NCBI RefSeq assembly: GCF_002443255.2
Contig: NW_019211456.1
Coordinates: 25,475,061 to 25,539,060 of the forward strand
From: Varroa destructor
Taxonomy: Eukaryota > Arthropoda > Arachnida > Mesostigmata > Varroidae
Direction of reading: 5' to 3'
DNA length: 64,000 nucleotides
The translations under genes were made by a program, and so were the position numbers. The first letter of the stretch is position 1; each line of letters begins with the position of its first letter. Below, in pieces: positions 26,322-38,200 of this stretch. The notes under the pieces were generated by a model. That model was not told the origin of the DNA. It saw nothing but the letters and a program-made list of their open reading frames with translations, and ran no database searches.

Positions 26322-26411
26322 ATGGTTTTAATTGAAACAATTAGAAACTTAATACGTCCTGTACGATTAGCTGCTAATATAATTTCAGGACATTTGTTAT
26401 TAATATTATTG
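26322..26411 (+). pseudogene. NUMT: mitochondrial atp6 fragment
   Basis: The plus strand translates to MVLIETIRNLIRP and then VRLAANIISGHLLLILL, the most conserved part of ATP synthase subunit 6. The Arg in ETIRNLIRP is an AGA codon. In the invertebrate mitochondrial code AGA is Ser, which restores the consensus ETISNLIRP, so the source is invertebrate mtDNA. Four residues (normally G/I-T-L-A) are missing between RP and VRL, a 12-base deletion. Similarity fades after the LLL run. It is a nuclear copy, because no other mitochondrial gene surrounds it. Confidence 0.8.
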
Positions 26412-29400
26412 CCGGGGTTAAGAGACGTAATGACAATAATACATGTAATAACTTTTTCTTCGATGATTAGTCCAATAGTAATAAATCTAGGCCTAAGTCT
26501 AGATTTGGTCTAGCGCGTACAGATCTTGATTGGTTTATAATCTTTTTAGACGTATCATTTTTGTATAGCTGAAGGATCTATTTGAATATATCGGTGAGCA
26601 AATGCCCCGTTAACCATTAGATATACAGGAGTAGAATAAAACCCGTAAAATAAACTAATCAGGCATAACTGACTTTTAACTCCAAAACATCTATAGTTAT
26701 CTAATCATACCTAATCGTAATACCGGTTCCACGCATTCGACCAAGCTAATAACTTATTCTGTTTCAAACTTACTTCTACTTACGCCCGCGTACAAATTAG
26801 CTAATGAACTATTATAGAAATAACAATTAACAGCTTTTAAATTTCATGATAACAAGCGCTAAATGCAAATACAATACAGATCTAGATGGGGGGGAATAAT
26901 TAGCGTATAATTTATGTCTAACTCTAAATAGCTGCAAAAATCGCTAAAAGTTTCGAAGTGGAAAAGGCTACAGATTGTTGCACAGAAGTGAATGTTTACT
27001 GTTGCATAACGGTTTCTGGGAGAAACATTACCAAAGGTAACTTGACCATTGACAGTATCTTATTTGCTAAGACTATTAGCAGTGTGTTCTTTTAAAACAA
27101 TCGTTTCGGGCAGAGCTCATAGCTTATAGTCTCTGTGTTCGTATCAAATACAAGACAGTAAGCAACCTTGTTAGTCGTTTGCCTTTACCACTAGCAAAGA
27201 AAGCATTACAGTTTAATTTATAAGATTTTACCAATACCTGGCACTAACTAGCCAAAGGGCCCATACGGGGATTCCATCGACTATTTTTTTGGTGCATGCG
27301 TCAGACACCGAAAAACCCGATTCCGAAATATTCTGGAGAGGCTGCATATTGAGCTATAACTATTTTATTAGGCGAACGGTATATAGATAAACGCTGACCT
27401 GTAGGCCCCAAAGAACCGGGACAAATACATGACAAGTAACACGAAACAATGATAAAGTAGGCATGTCGGATAGCCGTAAACAAGCTACTGCTAATTTTTT
27501 GAAAGTGTCTACCACTGACAACATTTATAGTCGCCAAGTCTTTTTTTTTTTAATTAACACAGATGTGCATAAATGAGCTCTGACATCAAACAAAATGAAT
27601 CCAAGCGGAAAATCAGATCACAGTGGATGCATTTATGGATGGATTCAGTGGATGGACCTATCTATATGGTCAAGGTGAGGCTATACTCGCTCCGTAAAAG
27701 ATGCCTTCATCCAATAGTCATTTGTTACTGCTGATATATAAAATACACAAGCCCATGTAGACCTAAAACCCACTCAAGCAGATTTTTGGTAACGACTTAA
27801 AGTATCTTAGTTCTGCCTAACAGGTCCGTTAGCACAGTAATCAGTGAGGGAAAATCGTCAAACTTAAAGTATTTTATCCAGAGCTAAAGGAGGTAAAACT
27901 TGAGTAACTTCAAGCGACAAAGCGTATGTGGAACTTAAGTGAGACTAGCACAATTCTACTGCTATATATAGTGCCTGCGCACTATAGCAATTCGACTACA
28001 ATGCGATTCAATATTCGGAGGCATAATAATTACACCGTAGTTCTAGTGGCGGTACAACGATAACTTATTTTTTACATTCAAAAAACTAAGCACCTTATTT
28101 GTGTAAATTAATCAAACTCTAGTTACGGTAACAGATCTTGTCCAATGGCAAGTTCGTAGTCCATGAAGATAGCATCCCCGATGATTTAGAACTTTGGAGT
28201 CTTCGCTCTTATTTCCGCCGGGCACATATGAATCGATACTAACTTATCAATTACGCATTTGTTAATAAAGTTTTTATTACGAGTGTATACGGCCGCTAAA
28301 CATGTAGAGACTATACTTATTTTAGCTTACAAAGTACTTAGGTTAGTATGAACAATTCCCAGGGGATGGAGGAGAAGGCTGCGTGACAGCTATAGCTGGT
28401 GGATTTCAATGCCAAACGGGAACCGTAGTTTGGGATTTTGACTTTGTCGTTAGAAATGTCATTATCAGTTTGACACGTAAAACATTCTGTATTCTAAAAA
28501 AACAATTACGACAACTCTCACAAAGTGAGTAGGATATTTCAAGAACTTCCCACCGCGGCGCTTGTGTTAGCCTACAATAGTCGTCAAAGCTTCAACAACG
28601 TTCAGACAGAAAAAGTGACTTAAGAAGGATGCAAGTTAGCCAATAGAAACGTTTGCTTCATAGCGGATGTTCTATGCATCCCAATGATTATCGTGCGCTT
28701 ATGGATAAGCATGTAAAAAAAAGCTGAAAGTAAATATTCTTCTTTTCGCTTAAGTGAAATACAAAGATGCGATGTAGGATACGCTCTTCATGCTCGATAA
28801 GCATGAAATTGTTCGATCATTCATCCGTAATAATTCATTATTATGACTCACCAAACCTCCCTCGCCATGTTAACAGAGTGCCTTCTCTCGACTACTACTT
28901 AGCTTCTATGTGTAACAAATAAACCTACTTATGGTTTTTGTTTTGCTACAAATTCCCTATTGGAAGTTTGTTCTGGTGTCGGATTTTCAGACGGATGTAC
29001 AATCGTATTTCGAAATATTGTAAGAAAGCAGAGATAGCAATACGATTATATATATGTTCACGCCAAATGGCATTTTTAGTGCCTTAAGCAGAACCGGCAA
29101 CGCCTAATTTATGAGCTTGATCCATGTTAAAACGGGGTGCTATAGTTTACTTGAAAACAGAGCCTCTGCTTTGAAGCAAAAGAGGACTTGAGCAGTTTTT
29201 CAGGTTTCGTCGAACGTTTGTGCAAGAGCGATACTACTGTGAAGCGAAGCGGATTAACACAACCATTTTAAGACAACCTATTCATGTTTGAAAAAGCTCA
29301 TTTTCTTGATGAAAAATTTCAAAAGCTGTCCTGATAACACGAACAGCGCACTACTGCAAACAACGCTGCCAGGCTGGATTACAGTTTTTCTCGCAGGAAG

Positions 29401-29556
29401 CTAAGGGTCAACATTTGCACGCGTGATACGATTCGTTGTCATCCATTAGTGTCGCAGCGCAGCTGTCGCCTGCAATGCAGACATATCGCTCAAGATAATT
29501 ATTTTCGAAAAGCCTGTAAACTTTAACTCCTTCAAACATTGGTTCGAGTTTCCAAG

Positions 29557-29649
29557 ATGGCGGCTCTTACTGACAGTGTCAATGGTCTCTTAGAGACATT
29601 GACCGAACGACCTGGTGGCACCAGTCGCCCTCTTCAAACAGTCTATTAA
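29557..29649 (+). other. Small open frame (30 residues) after a YY1-like motif
   Basis: The start codon lies inside CCAAGATGGCGGCTC, a close match to the YY1 motif AAGATGGCGGC that often overlaps start codons. The 30-residue product (MAALTDSVNGLLETLTERPG, then ten more) ends in TAA. Composition is richer than the flanks. It could be the first coding exon of an unseen gene, a small protein, or chance. No splice partner was found. Confidence 0.2.
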
Positions 29650-32600
29650 GAGCCAATCCGTTCGTTTGGCTTGATATCAATCAAGAGTCAAGATCACAAT
29701 ACTTACGGTAGCGTCATCCCTATAAAAAGCTAATTAGGAGTATTTATCTACGCACTTCCACAGTAATTAAGGTTAGTAGCACTCGCTCATTAGCCTGATC
29801 GGCCTAGATATGCAAAGGCACGCATAACGGATCCAATCCCGTGCAGGCCAACATAGAAGTGATACCTAATAAATGAAATCTTGAGGAGAAATACGGTCTA
29901 TTTTTTCATCGACTGTGGCCTGAAGTTACGCAACCAGTCCTGCCAAAATGATCCCACTTCAAGGCACATTACCATCGACATAGAAATTTTCATGAGGTTT
30001 TGTCATCGTCTGTGAGCATTCAACAATATGTCTTCAAAAGCAGAAGGTTGACTTGAGTCAGATTTGATCCGAATTTATTGCGAGACTACGAAGCTAAGCG
30101 CACGCACCTTACGCCTTCCGAAGTAGTGTCCAGGCTGCCTCCAAAGCGAGAAGCTATGATGCACACCTGGCTTTTGTACTTAGGCTGCTATATAGGACCA
30201 TTAGCTTTGACCATCTAGAAGCTGAAGTATCGCACAACACATAGATGTACACTATTATAACAAATATACCAACGTTTTAGGGATAAGTTATTCCGTGTTG
30301 GCTGCACTATGCAATTGAAGTGAACGGGGCATCCATACTGAATCAAGAAGCCGGTAGACCTAATTGAAGTTATTGATAAGGTTTGTATAGCATATCTGCT
30401 TACGAGAGACATTTAGTTTTCGTTTTACGTAATCATACATTTCATGAGTATTTATTTTAAGACCAACTTATTAATGTGACGATGTTCATGATGACAATTT
30501 TTGACAGGTTGTTTAGGAACATTACTCCTTCTAACTAGTGTTTTTTTGCTTTAGGTGTTAAACCTGTATGCTGACAGAGTATATTGTCGTTTTGTGCATC
30601 GGAGTGTTACCACGCCCTCTAGACTAACTGCTTCGTGAAATGTGTGGGATATCATAAGCGTGTGGCATAAATTGAATTTTGACGATCCTAACCTACATGG
30701 CCGTGTAAATGCATTTGAAGGCAGGATCTACAAAAAATATAATTTTTCAATAAAGTTGGGGAAATAAGATCCTCATATCAGTGATTAAATGCGTGATATC
30801 TAGTCCAAGTGTAGCTCTATTTTACATAAATTAAATAATTGATCGATTCGAAACTTTGAATGCACGCTCGATCTTGGAATTTTCATAATTCCGCTACAAA
30901 TATAATAAAATCAGGTATATCATTATGCAGTATCATGCGTCAATATCACATAGCAAGAAGTTTAAAATGTCAACCTTTCAACTTACTCAAATTTCGTACC
31001 TGTTTATTTATAGAATGTACAAACACCGAATGGGTTAAATGGAACCGACAGGTTTCTCGATATAGATATAATCGATAGTGACAAGTGTTTCGAGGTAGAG
31101 ATACGTCATGTCACCTCTGAAACCTAGAGAAATGATCAAAGAAAATATATATTCGCACGGGGACACCTAGACAAGTCGTAGAACAATACATAGGCTGCTA
31201 ATATTGTGCTCCATTCTATTAGTCATCGGAATCATTTTAAAACAGTCGTATAGGGGGGCAGGAAATCCGCGCTGGACGGTACTATCAGCCACCGGTGACG
31301 CATGTACATCATGCGTTCACGCATTTGTCAGGATTACCCAATCAATAATATAACCTGAATTGGGTTCATGATTTATAACATGTAATCGTTTGTATGGACC
31401 ATTGCACAGTGCATACACTGGGCTTTAAAGCGAGGAAAACCCTACAATTCTAAATGTATTGAAACAAAAATTATCAGGTCAGCTACAATACCCGTATCTC
31501 ATCAGTTCTCTCACTATAGTAAAGAAGTAAAAATAACGCATTGTCTTTTTCGTGTGCAAACTCCTCTTAAATAGATCCTTCCAGATAGAAAATGATCTAT
31601 AAGAAGTCCATTAGTTGAGTAGCCACCTTCGTTTTCAATAGCCGCTCTCTGCCCATAGATTTCAGACACATCACTTCCGACGCAATGGAAAAAACGTCAG
31701 AAGCAGCTAGGAGAAGACATAAACGTAAAAGAGATTCGAGATTCTGTTACATTATTTCGCACTGCCTAGCACAGCTTGGGGCAACAACAGCAGCTTTCAG
31801 TCACGACTGACCCATTTGGTTAGCAAATGGCGGCCTTCTGTGTACGACGCGTACAAGATTCTGGCCAAATGGAATAGTTTGCATTGGCCACCCCTACCAA
31901 CTTGAAGGCTTCATTATGCAATTACAATCGATTGGTTTTGAAATGGTTGTAAAGGTAGAGATCAGGCCAATTACTGAATACCTTACAGATTACGAATACT
32001 CAGATATTTAGAAAGAAATAATTAAAAATACTTCTTGGGTACTCTTTGCAATGAGCGAATGTCCTGCTTTTTATTTTTCCCGTAACTGTTCACTGTTCTT
32101 CATAATTTTTGCGTTGTCAATCAATACTACATCTAACTAGCAGATTATGACGGTTTTAACAAAAACTAGGGAGTTCGGATGGGGTGGGGAATGGATAATG
32201 ACAGACCGGTACACCTAAAACCTGACAGTGTTAGCCAATACTGTGCTTGTCGCATTATATCCGTATCTAGATGTACATCTGCCTCCAGCGGATATATCTT
32301 GTCAAGATTCCAGCTCCGCGCACCAGGTGGGATCTTCTCGTTTTTGGTAAACGATTTCCAAATATCCGCCTCTCTCAGGGTATATTCACCGCTGAATAGA
32401 TGATGCATCCGGAACTGCATACTGGGCAAAGTTGATAACTTAGCTAATGATTTAATCACGAGCCAAAGAGGAAACATCTTTTTCTAAAGGATGTGTACTA
32501 GTTAAAGCCGACTAAATAAATCATATTTATAAGGCTTGTTACTAACTAGGCTAGTAATTATCCTGTAAGGATTCGGGTGATTACAACTGTCTCCTGTATC

Positions 32601-33191
32601 GGATATCTATGATAAGCTGCGATGTTCAAATAGAAAGAAAGGAAAACGTTTGGCTAGCAAACCGAATTTTTTTTATACGATTGAAACATTGAATTAGTAT
32701 GCAGCTTGTGCTCTGCAGCAGGTAATTATGATTCCTGATTTCGTTATACGTGTAGTTCGTTATTTTGACAATGGCTTGAACTAGTAGCAGAAGATTTAGC
32801 ACCTTAAATTGTAGAGGCATTTATACCCTTTGGGGTAAACGGCTATTTTCGTTTTTGCACCAAACTGAAATTCGTCTGCTGACATATGCGTACATGGCAA
32901 ATAGGGGGCATTTAACTTATTTGAAAAGCCGGTAAATCCTTCGCTATGCTCATGCTTGTTACCCTACAATAATTATAACAGTGCTTCTGCTTATTATAAG
33001 AAGCAATCGTTTATGCAATAGCTTCAAATTCAGTCCCTGGTCAGTGTATTTGGTAATGTAAGAAGCGAACAAAATTTGTGAATGGTATCGATCAGACTAA
33101 GCGTTATAAAACGCTTATTTATAATTAGCGCTAAGTAAATTTGGTGTGTTTTTTTCATATAGTATAGTTGATTTAATTTTTCAGAATAGCT

Positions 33192-33209
33192 TTATATATA
33201 TATATATAT
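33192..33209. repeat. (TA)n microsatellite
   Basis: Nine uninterrupted TA/AT units. Confidence 0.9.
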
Positions 33210-33629
33210 GAGATAATGTAATCAAGCCAACAAAATCTAGCTCTTGTGCCCAGCCTCCTACGAAAATACCAGCTCTGAGTCTTCACAGCTGTCGTATATT
33301 AAGAGCGCTTTCTGGTCATTGGATCATAAAACAATAGTCTGATTCAGGATGATGTTCGTCAAAATGATTAAGAATTTGGAATATGAATTATTAGTTGTAA
33401 GCATGCGTGATTGTGAAATGACTGTTTTTCTGCCGAGTCACAGTAAATAACCTTACAGAGAAGTATACTGTGGCGGTGCGTCATCTTCTTAGTTACTGAA
33501 TAAACAATGAGAGATTGGACCTTTACAAGAGCGACATAGTTATTCATTTAAGTAAATATAGATAGTGCTCAAGAATGCTGTTTAACAAACGAGGACATCA
33601 GCTTTAGGTGTCCGAAATGTACAGTGTCC

Positions 33630-33775
33630 CCGTGACAGCTTGGTAAGTAACGTATTTCCCCCGGGACGCGTTGTGGTCTAGGTTCGCACCTGGGCATAGA
33701 CGCACGTCGTTTCCTGTTGAAAGCCGGCCATCTGATCGAATGCCTGACGGCGATGCGAGCCGACCGGACCTGAAA
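33630..33775 (+). mobile_element. tRNA-derived SINE, older copy
   Basis: The B-box-like GGTTCGCACCT at 33681-33691 is followed by GGGCATAGACGCACGTCGT, then GCCGGCCATCTGATCGAATGC and CTGACGGCGATG. The same blocks in the same order occur at 60935-61095. The A-box side (about 33640-33660) is degenerate. Divergence from the other copy is large, so this one is older. Confidence 0.7.
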
Positions 33776-34893
33776 CTCGAAACATAAAAATGTACAATGC
33801 TACCGTTTTACGTTATTTAAATATATTTCCGTTAGAGACCGGAGTACACTTTGCAAACAGTAAAGTCTTTAAAAGCCTCGACTTGCACTCGAGCGTCATT
33901 GTTTTTTTGCTGCTTTTTCAAGGGGTCAAATATACGTGTATAGAGTAGCGTTCCACGTCATGTAATATCGCACTCCGTTAGAGGTCGGCAATAATATAAA
34001 GCTATATGCAAAGCATCTTCTCAAGCGTATGTCGACTCCTTTACTTCCGCCTTATATTGCCGAATGTCGTTGCTCAACAAATATTTGGTAAGCTCGAGCA
34101 AGTAGTCTTCGGGACGAAACGAAGCGTATTTGGGGTTGGCGTTGAAGCCGGACCAGTTCACATGTCCCTCTATGGGCTAACTCTCATATAGTGTATCTCT
34201 ACAAGATTGAAGTGATGCAACAATTGTCGGGAAGAATATAGTGAGCAGATGATGCTTTTGTATACATGTTTCTGTTTGTTTTAGTAATTGTTGTTGTTTT
34301 AAAAGTATGTTACAATAAATTGCACCTTTGTAAAAACAAAACATTAGTTAAACAAAGTATGCAACTGATGGGGTTCCGTCTACCACGTGTGTGTTACGAG
34401 CTTATTGTTTCGGAGCTGTAGGCCAGGTGTACCGGATAAGCTTTGGTTTTGTGACACATGACTAATACATACATCACAGTTTATAGTTTCTCCGTTCTGT
34501 GGAAACGACACTGCTAGAGCCATTAGAGTATGGAAAATGGAGGACCACTTGGTGCTTATTATGCTGTATACATAATAACCATAGGTTTTGCCGAATCGAA
34601 AAGGGACAAATAACAAATCTGCCCGTACTGGCAAAGTAATCTGTTCGGTTGCAGCGAATTTGCTGAGAAAAATTTTAGATTAGATTTGGTCTAATTTCTC
34701 AATTATTTCGAAAATTGGTCACATAAACTGAAAAGAGTACGTACGCGTACATAGGTTGCAGCGGCTGTCGGAACCAAATGCATTTGCTTAGTAAGTTTTG
34801 TGATCTTCGAACTTAATCAGGTATTAATTTACTGACGCAGGGAAACTGTGCAAAATACGCCACTACGTAACCTACGATGTCGTTACTATTTTG

Positions 34894-35238
34894 TCAATGA
34901 ATTTCGGAATTATCCTCTTGCTTTTGAAATATGATTAGGAAATCGTTCATCGATTTCATAGACACCAAGCCTGTCTTAAAAAACCGACAATTGACTTGTT
35001 CAGCAAAAAGGCGATCCGATGGATTTGGGTTACCGTCTCTCATAAGTGCAGCAATCTGCCTAACGTCAGCTTCGGCAAGCAAAATTAGTTGAAACTGTGC
35101 CTCCACCAATGCCTCTTTCACTTTTAGATTTTCTAAAAGAGTAACTGCCTTTGTGCTTCTGGGTGCTTTTTTCGAGTAGTCTTTACCCAGACACGCGCAC
35201 GTTTGCTGATCGGTGTGTGGCAAAACTGACACCGTCAT
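34894..35238 (-). other. Open frame of 114 codons, possible gene relic, unknown
   Basis: Open from Met to stop, with protein-like composition: a helical stretch of about 60 residues (STKAVTLLENLKVKEALVEA, then QLILLAEADVRQIAALM). The same frame continues upstream past a single stop, with another protein-like run of about 30 residues (GRLPMLALGELIDAAEDRL). One stop inside a longer run suggests a processed pseudogene or retrocopy. I recognise no family. Confidence 0.3.
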
Positions 35239-38200
35239 TCATAAAGGATTTAAAAACATAAGCCGGTCCTCTGCAGCATCAATGAGCTCTCCGAGGGCCA
35301 ACATTGGTAATCGCCCGTCATAAACAGATGCAGCGTTGTGGTCGGACTACTTTTACTATGTGCCACATTGCGACGCAATTCAAATATTTAATGATAAAGA
35401 ACGAAAAGGAAGAAGATCAGTTTCTACTGTTGTATGATAACATTTAGAGTACTTCGATGACCACTGCTCTTTGAGGGAAAGTAGGCAGTCTTTGGCGAAG
35501 CGCCCCTATACACATTTTTAGGATGGTTGAGACATTTGAGTTCATCTGTTTTCTCGTTGGATAAAGTATCAAATCCTAGTAGGCCGCGGTGCACTGCTCC
35601 AGATATACCGTAAGCATAACGAACAATTGTTATTCGACGCCATTGAGGCTGCATTAGGTCAAAAATGACGACTTTAATTGGAAGCTAAATCGGAATATAC
35701 TAGCGCTGTACACGCAAAACATGTGAATACACACAAATGTTGAGTTTTTGTGATTCGAGGCTGTTGCCTGGCACTTGCCCAACGTACGTCGCTGACGAAA
35801 GCAACGACAAAAGCTCTCGCGTGAAAGTCCTGGAAATGCCGTTACAGGACACGCTGTCTCAATTCAAACCTGTTTTGATTCACTTAGCCTAGTTCGATCT
35901 GTGCTCACTGCGATAAAATCAATGGCTGGCTAAGAAGGGTGATAAGGGGATTCAGGCCGTATTCTCAAGCTGATTCGCGCACTTACCTACTTAAGGGATC
36001 TCTTGAGATCAAACCACTGATTAATGAAAACTTTCCAAAGCTGTTTGCAGTTCGTTTTTAATTGACAAAACTATTTTTCTGTCAGTTACTAAGCAAGAGA
36101 TGCATGCAAAGTATGGCTGGAGATACGAATAACTTGCAAAGGTCCCACTGAATTTCTATGTACAATATTTACACGAAGTAGTATTTGCGATACGAAAACT
36201 ATATTCTAATATATTTTTGCAATATAAAAACAGTGAGAATTGGCAGTCGAAAAGGATGTTTTCCCACTGTAGGATAGGCCTGTAAGAAACCTTTAATGAG
36301 GACACGCTAACTGATGCTACATCAAGGATAGGATTGCAAGAACTTGTTCTCAGCATAGAGGCGCTACCGTTTCGCATTGTCTATGTCGAGCACAGAAAAT
36401 AATCGGTCGCGCATCGTAGCTTCGAAATGAATCATAACAACCGAATAATGAATTTACTTCTCATGAATTACACTCAATAGTAATATATAACTATAATAAT
36501 ATATGTAGTTGGATCACTATTCAACAGGTAACGACTTCGAGTATCCCAAAAAACATGTAATTATTTATTGACGTAGGCCATTCGCTATCAAATATTCTCG
36601 AAGAAAGAAGGCGCATAATCGAAGGATCCCGACAACGCGTTCAGAAGCAGCCATCTAGCTATGTAGCTAACTGTAAAAACTGCCTTATGAACAAACATTT
36701 GACGAATGGCCAGCTAATGAGAGACCAAATAAATAAACATGCGCTCAGTGGATTCATATCAGCTCATATAGATTTTATACTCAAATTGGCCCGGAGAAGT
36801 CCTTGACGGCCGATGTCGACATCGGACGATGATAGGCCATCAGCAGTCGTTCAGCATGCAATCGAGTATACGTATGTCGAGAAAGCAAAAAACAGATGCA
36901 TCTTTATAGGGCAGGCAAATTCTGCGACAGAGAAACAACTGAGCCAATTTTTGAATCAGTCAGTTGCCAAATGTGAAGCTAAATCCGAATGACAGGAAAC
37001 CAATGACTTCAAAACGGATTTCCAGCCGCCTAAATCGCTAAGTTTTGTCTATCGCTAACAACGTTCCAGCATTATAGTGTGGTGGGTGTCACACGTTTTT
37101 TAAAAGAAAAAAGAAAAACAGAGTCAGAGTAGACATAGCCAATGCATTTCTTCCGCTTCCTTGCATCCAGGTAATTAAACTACGAAAATCATTAAACATT
37201 AACAACAACCGCAAAAACACGAGCTGAATCTATGGCCGCTCTAACAGTGGATCTCGTCTTGCTTCTCACAAGCACACTTACACCGGCATTCACATCAGCA
37301 TTGTCCCAAAAATATCCTTCAACGGAGGCTTTCTCCCAAAAACTTAATCGTTCCCTTCAGTCTCTTCAAATCAAAATACAAACTCTCGATGCTCGATAAA
37401 GGGAATCTTACAGAACTAATAACCAGAGTTATATCGGCATGCGCGATTAAACCCGACCTTAGGTCTTAGGCAAACAAGCTGTTCTATTTATTCCGCGGGT
37501 GATTTATATCGCTTGTGCCGGTAGATGGACATTCTACTCGATTTTCAAAAATCGTTATGGTAGTCTGCCCCTAGAGCTAGCGCGTAATGCAACATTGGTA
37601 TGGAACATTTATTTAACTCTTGTTTAGTTTTTCGGCACCGATTTCGCCACTGTTCTGCGGGCAACATCTCTTATTCGAAGACAAAGATTTGCTTCCATAA
37701 AAAAATTAGTTATGTTCGCTTCTTTTCAATACTGTACAATGCGTACGGCAGACGTTAGGAAAGTACAGCGCCCGATAATTCTAGGAAACTCAATTAATTA
37801 TTTTTGTGTTGGCCATAAAGAAAGCAGTAAACACCGGGACTTTAAACTTTGTGATGGGGTGACGATGAAATTTGGAACAAACCTTACCCGGCGCCTACTT
37901 TCATCGTGAAGTTGCATTGGGATTTTAAATACATGCGTTGCAATATCGTGTATTACACGATCTAGTAATAAATAACTTAGCATATATATTGTTGTATCAT
38001 ATACTTTTAATCTAGCCCAAAATCGTTATGCATAGATAACGGAAATACCACTTCGCCTCTTCTTGCTAACTTTTTCTCCTATATATGATAATGTTAAATA
38101 ATAATCTTTATCTTCACTTCGTTGATAGCCATCTATTGTTTCTGTATCATCTAGTGATAATAATTATTACCACTATAGAGTATTAAATGAAATTAAAACT

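Larger units (their letters stand above)
26412..33629. other. Long AT-rich spacer
   Basis: No supported gene in 7.2 kb. A short inverted repeat lies at about 26484-26508 (AAATCTAG / CTAGATTT), a very small open frame in a YY1-like context is at 29557-29649, and a TA repeat is at 33192-33209. A 103-codon minus-strand frame at 32166-32477 resembles nothing I know. Confidence 0.45.
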
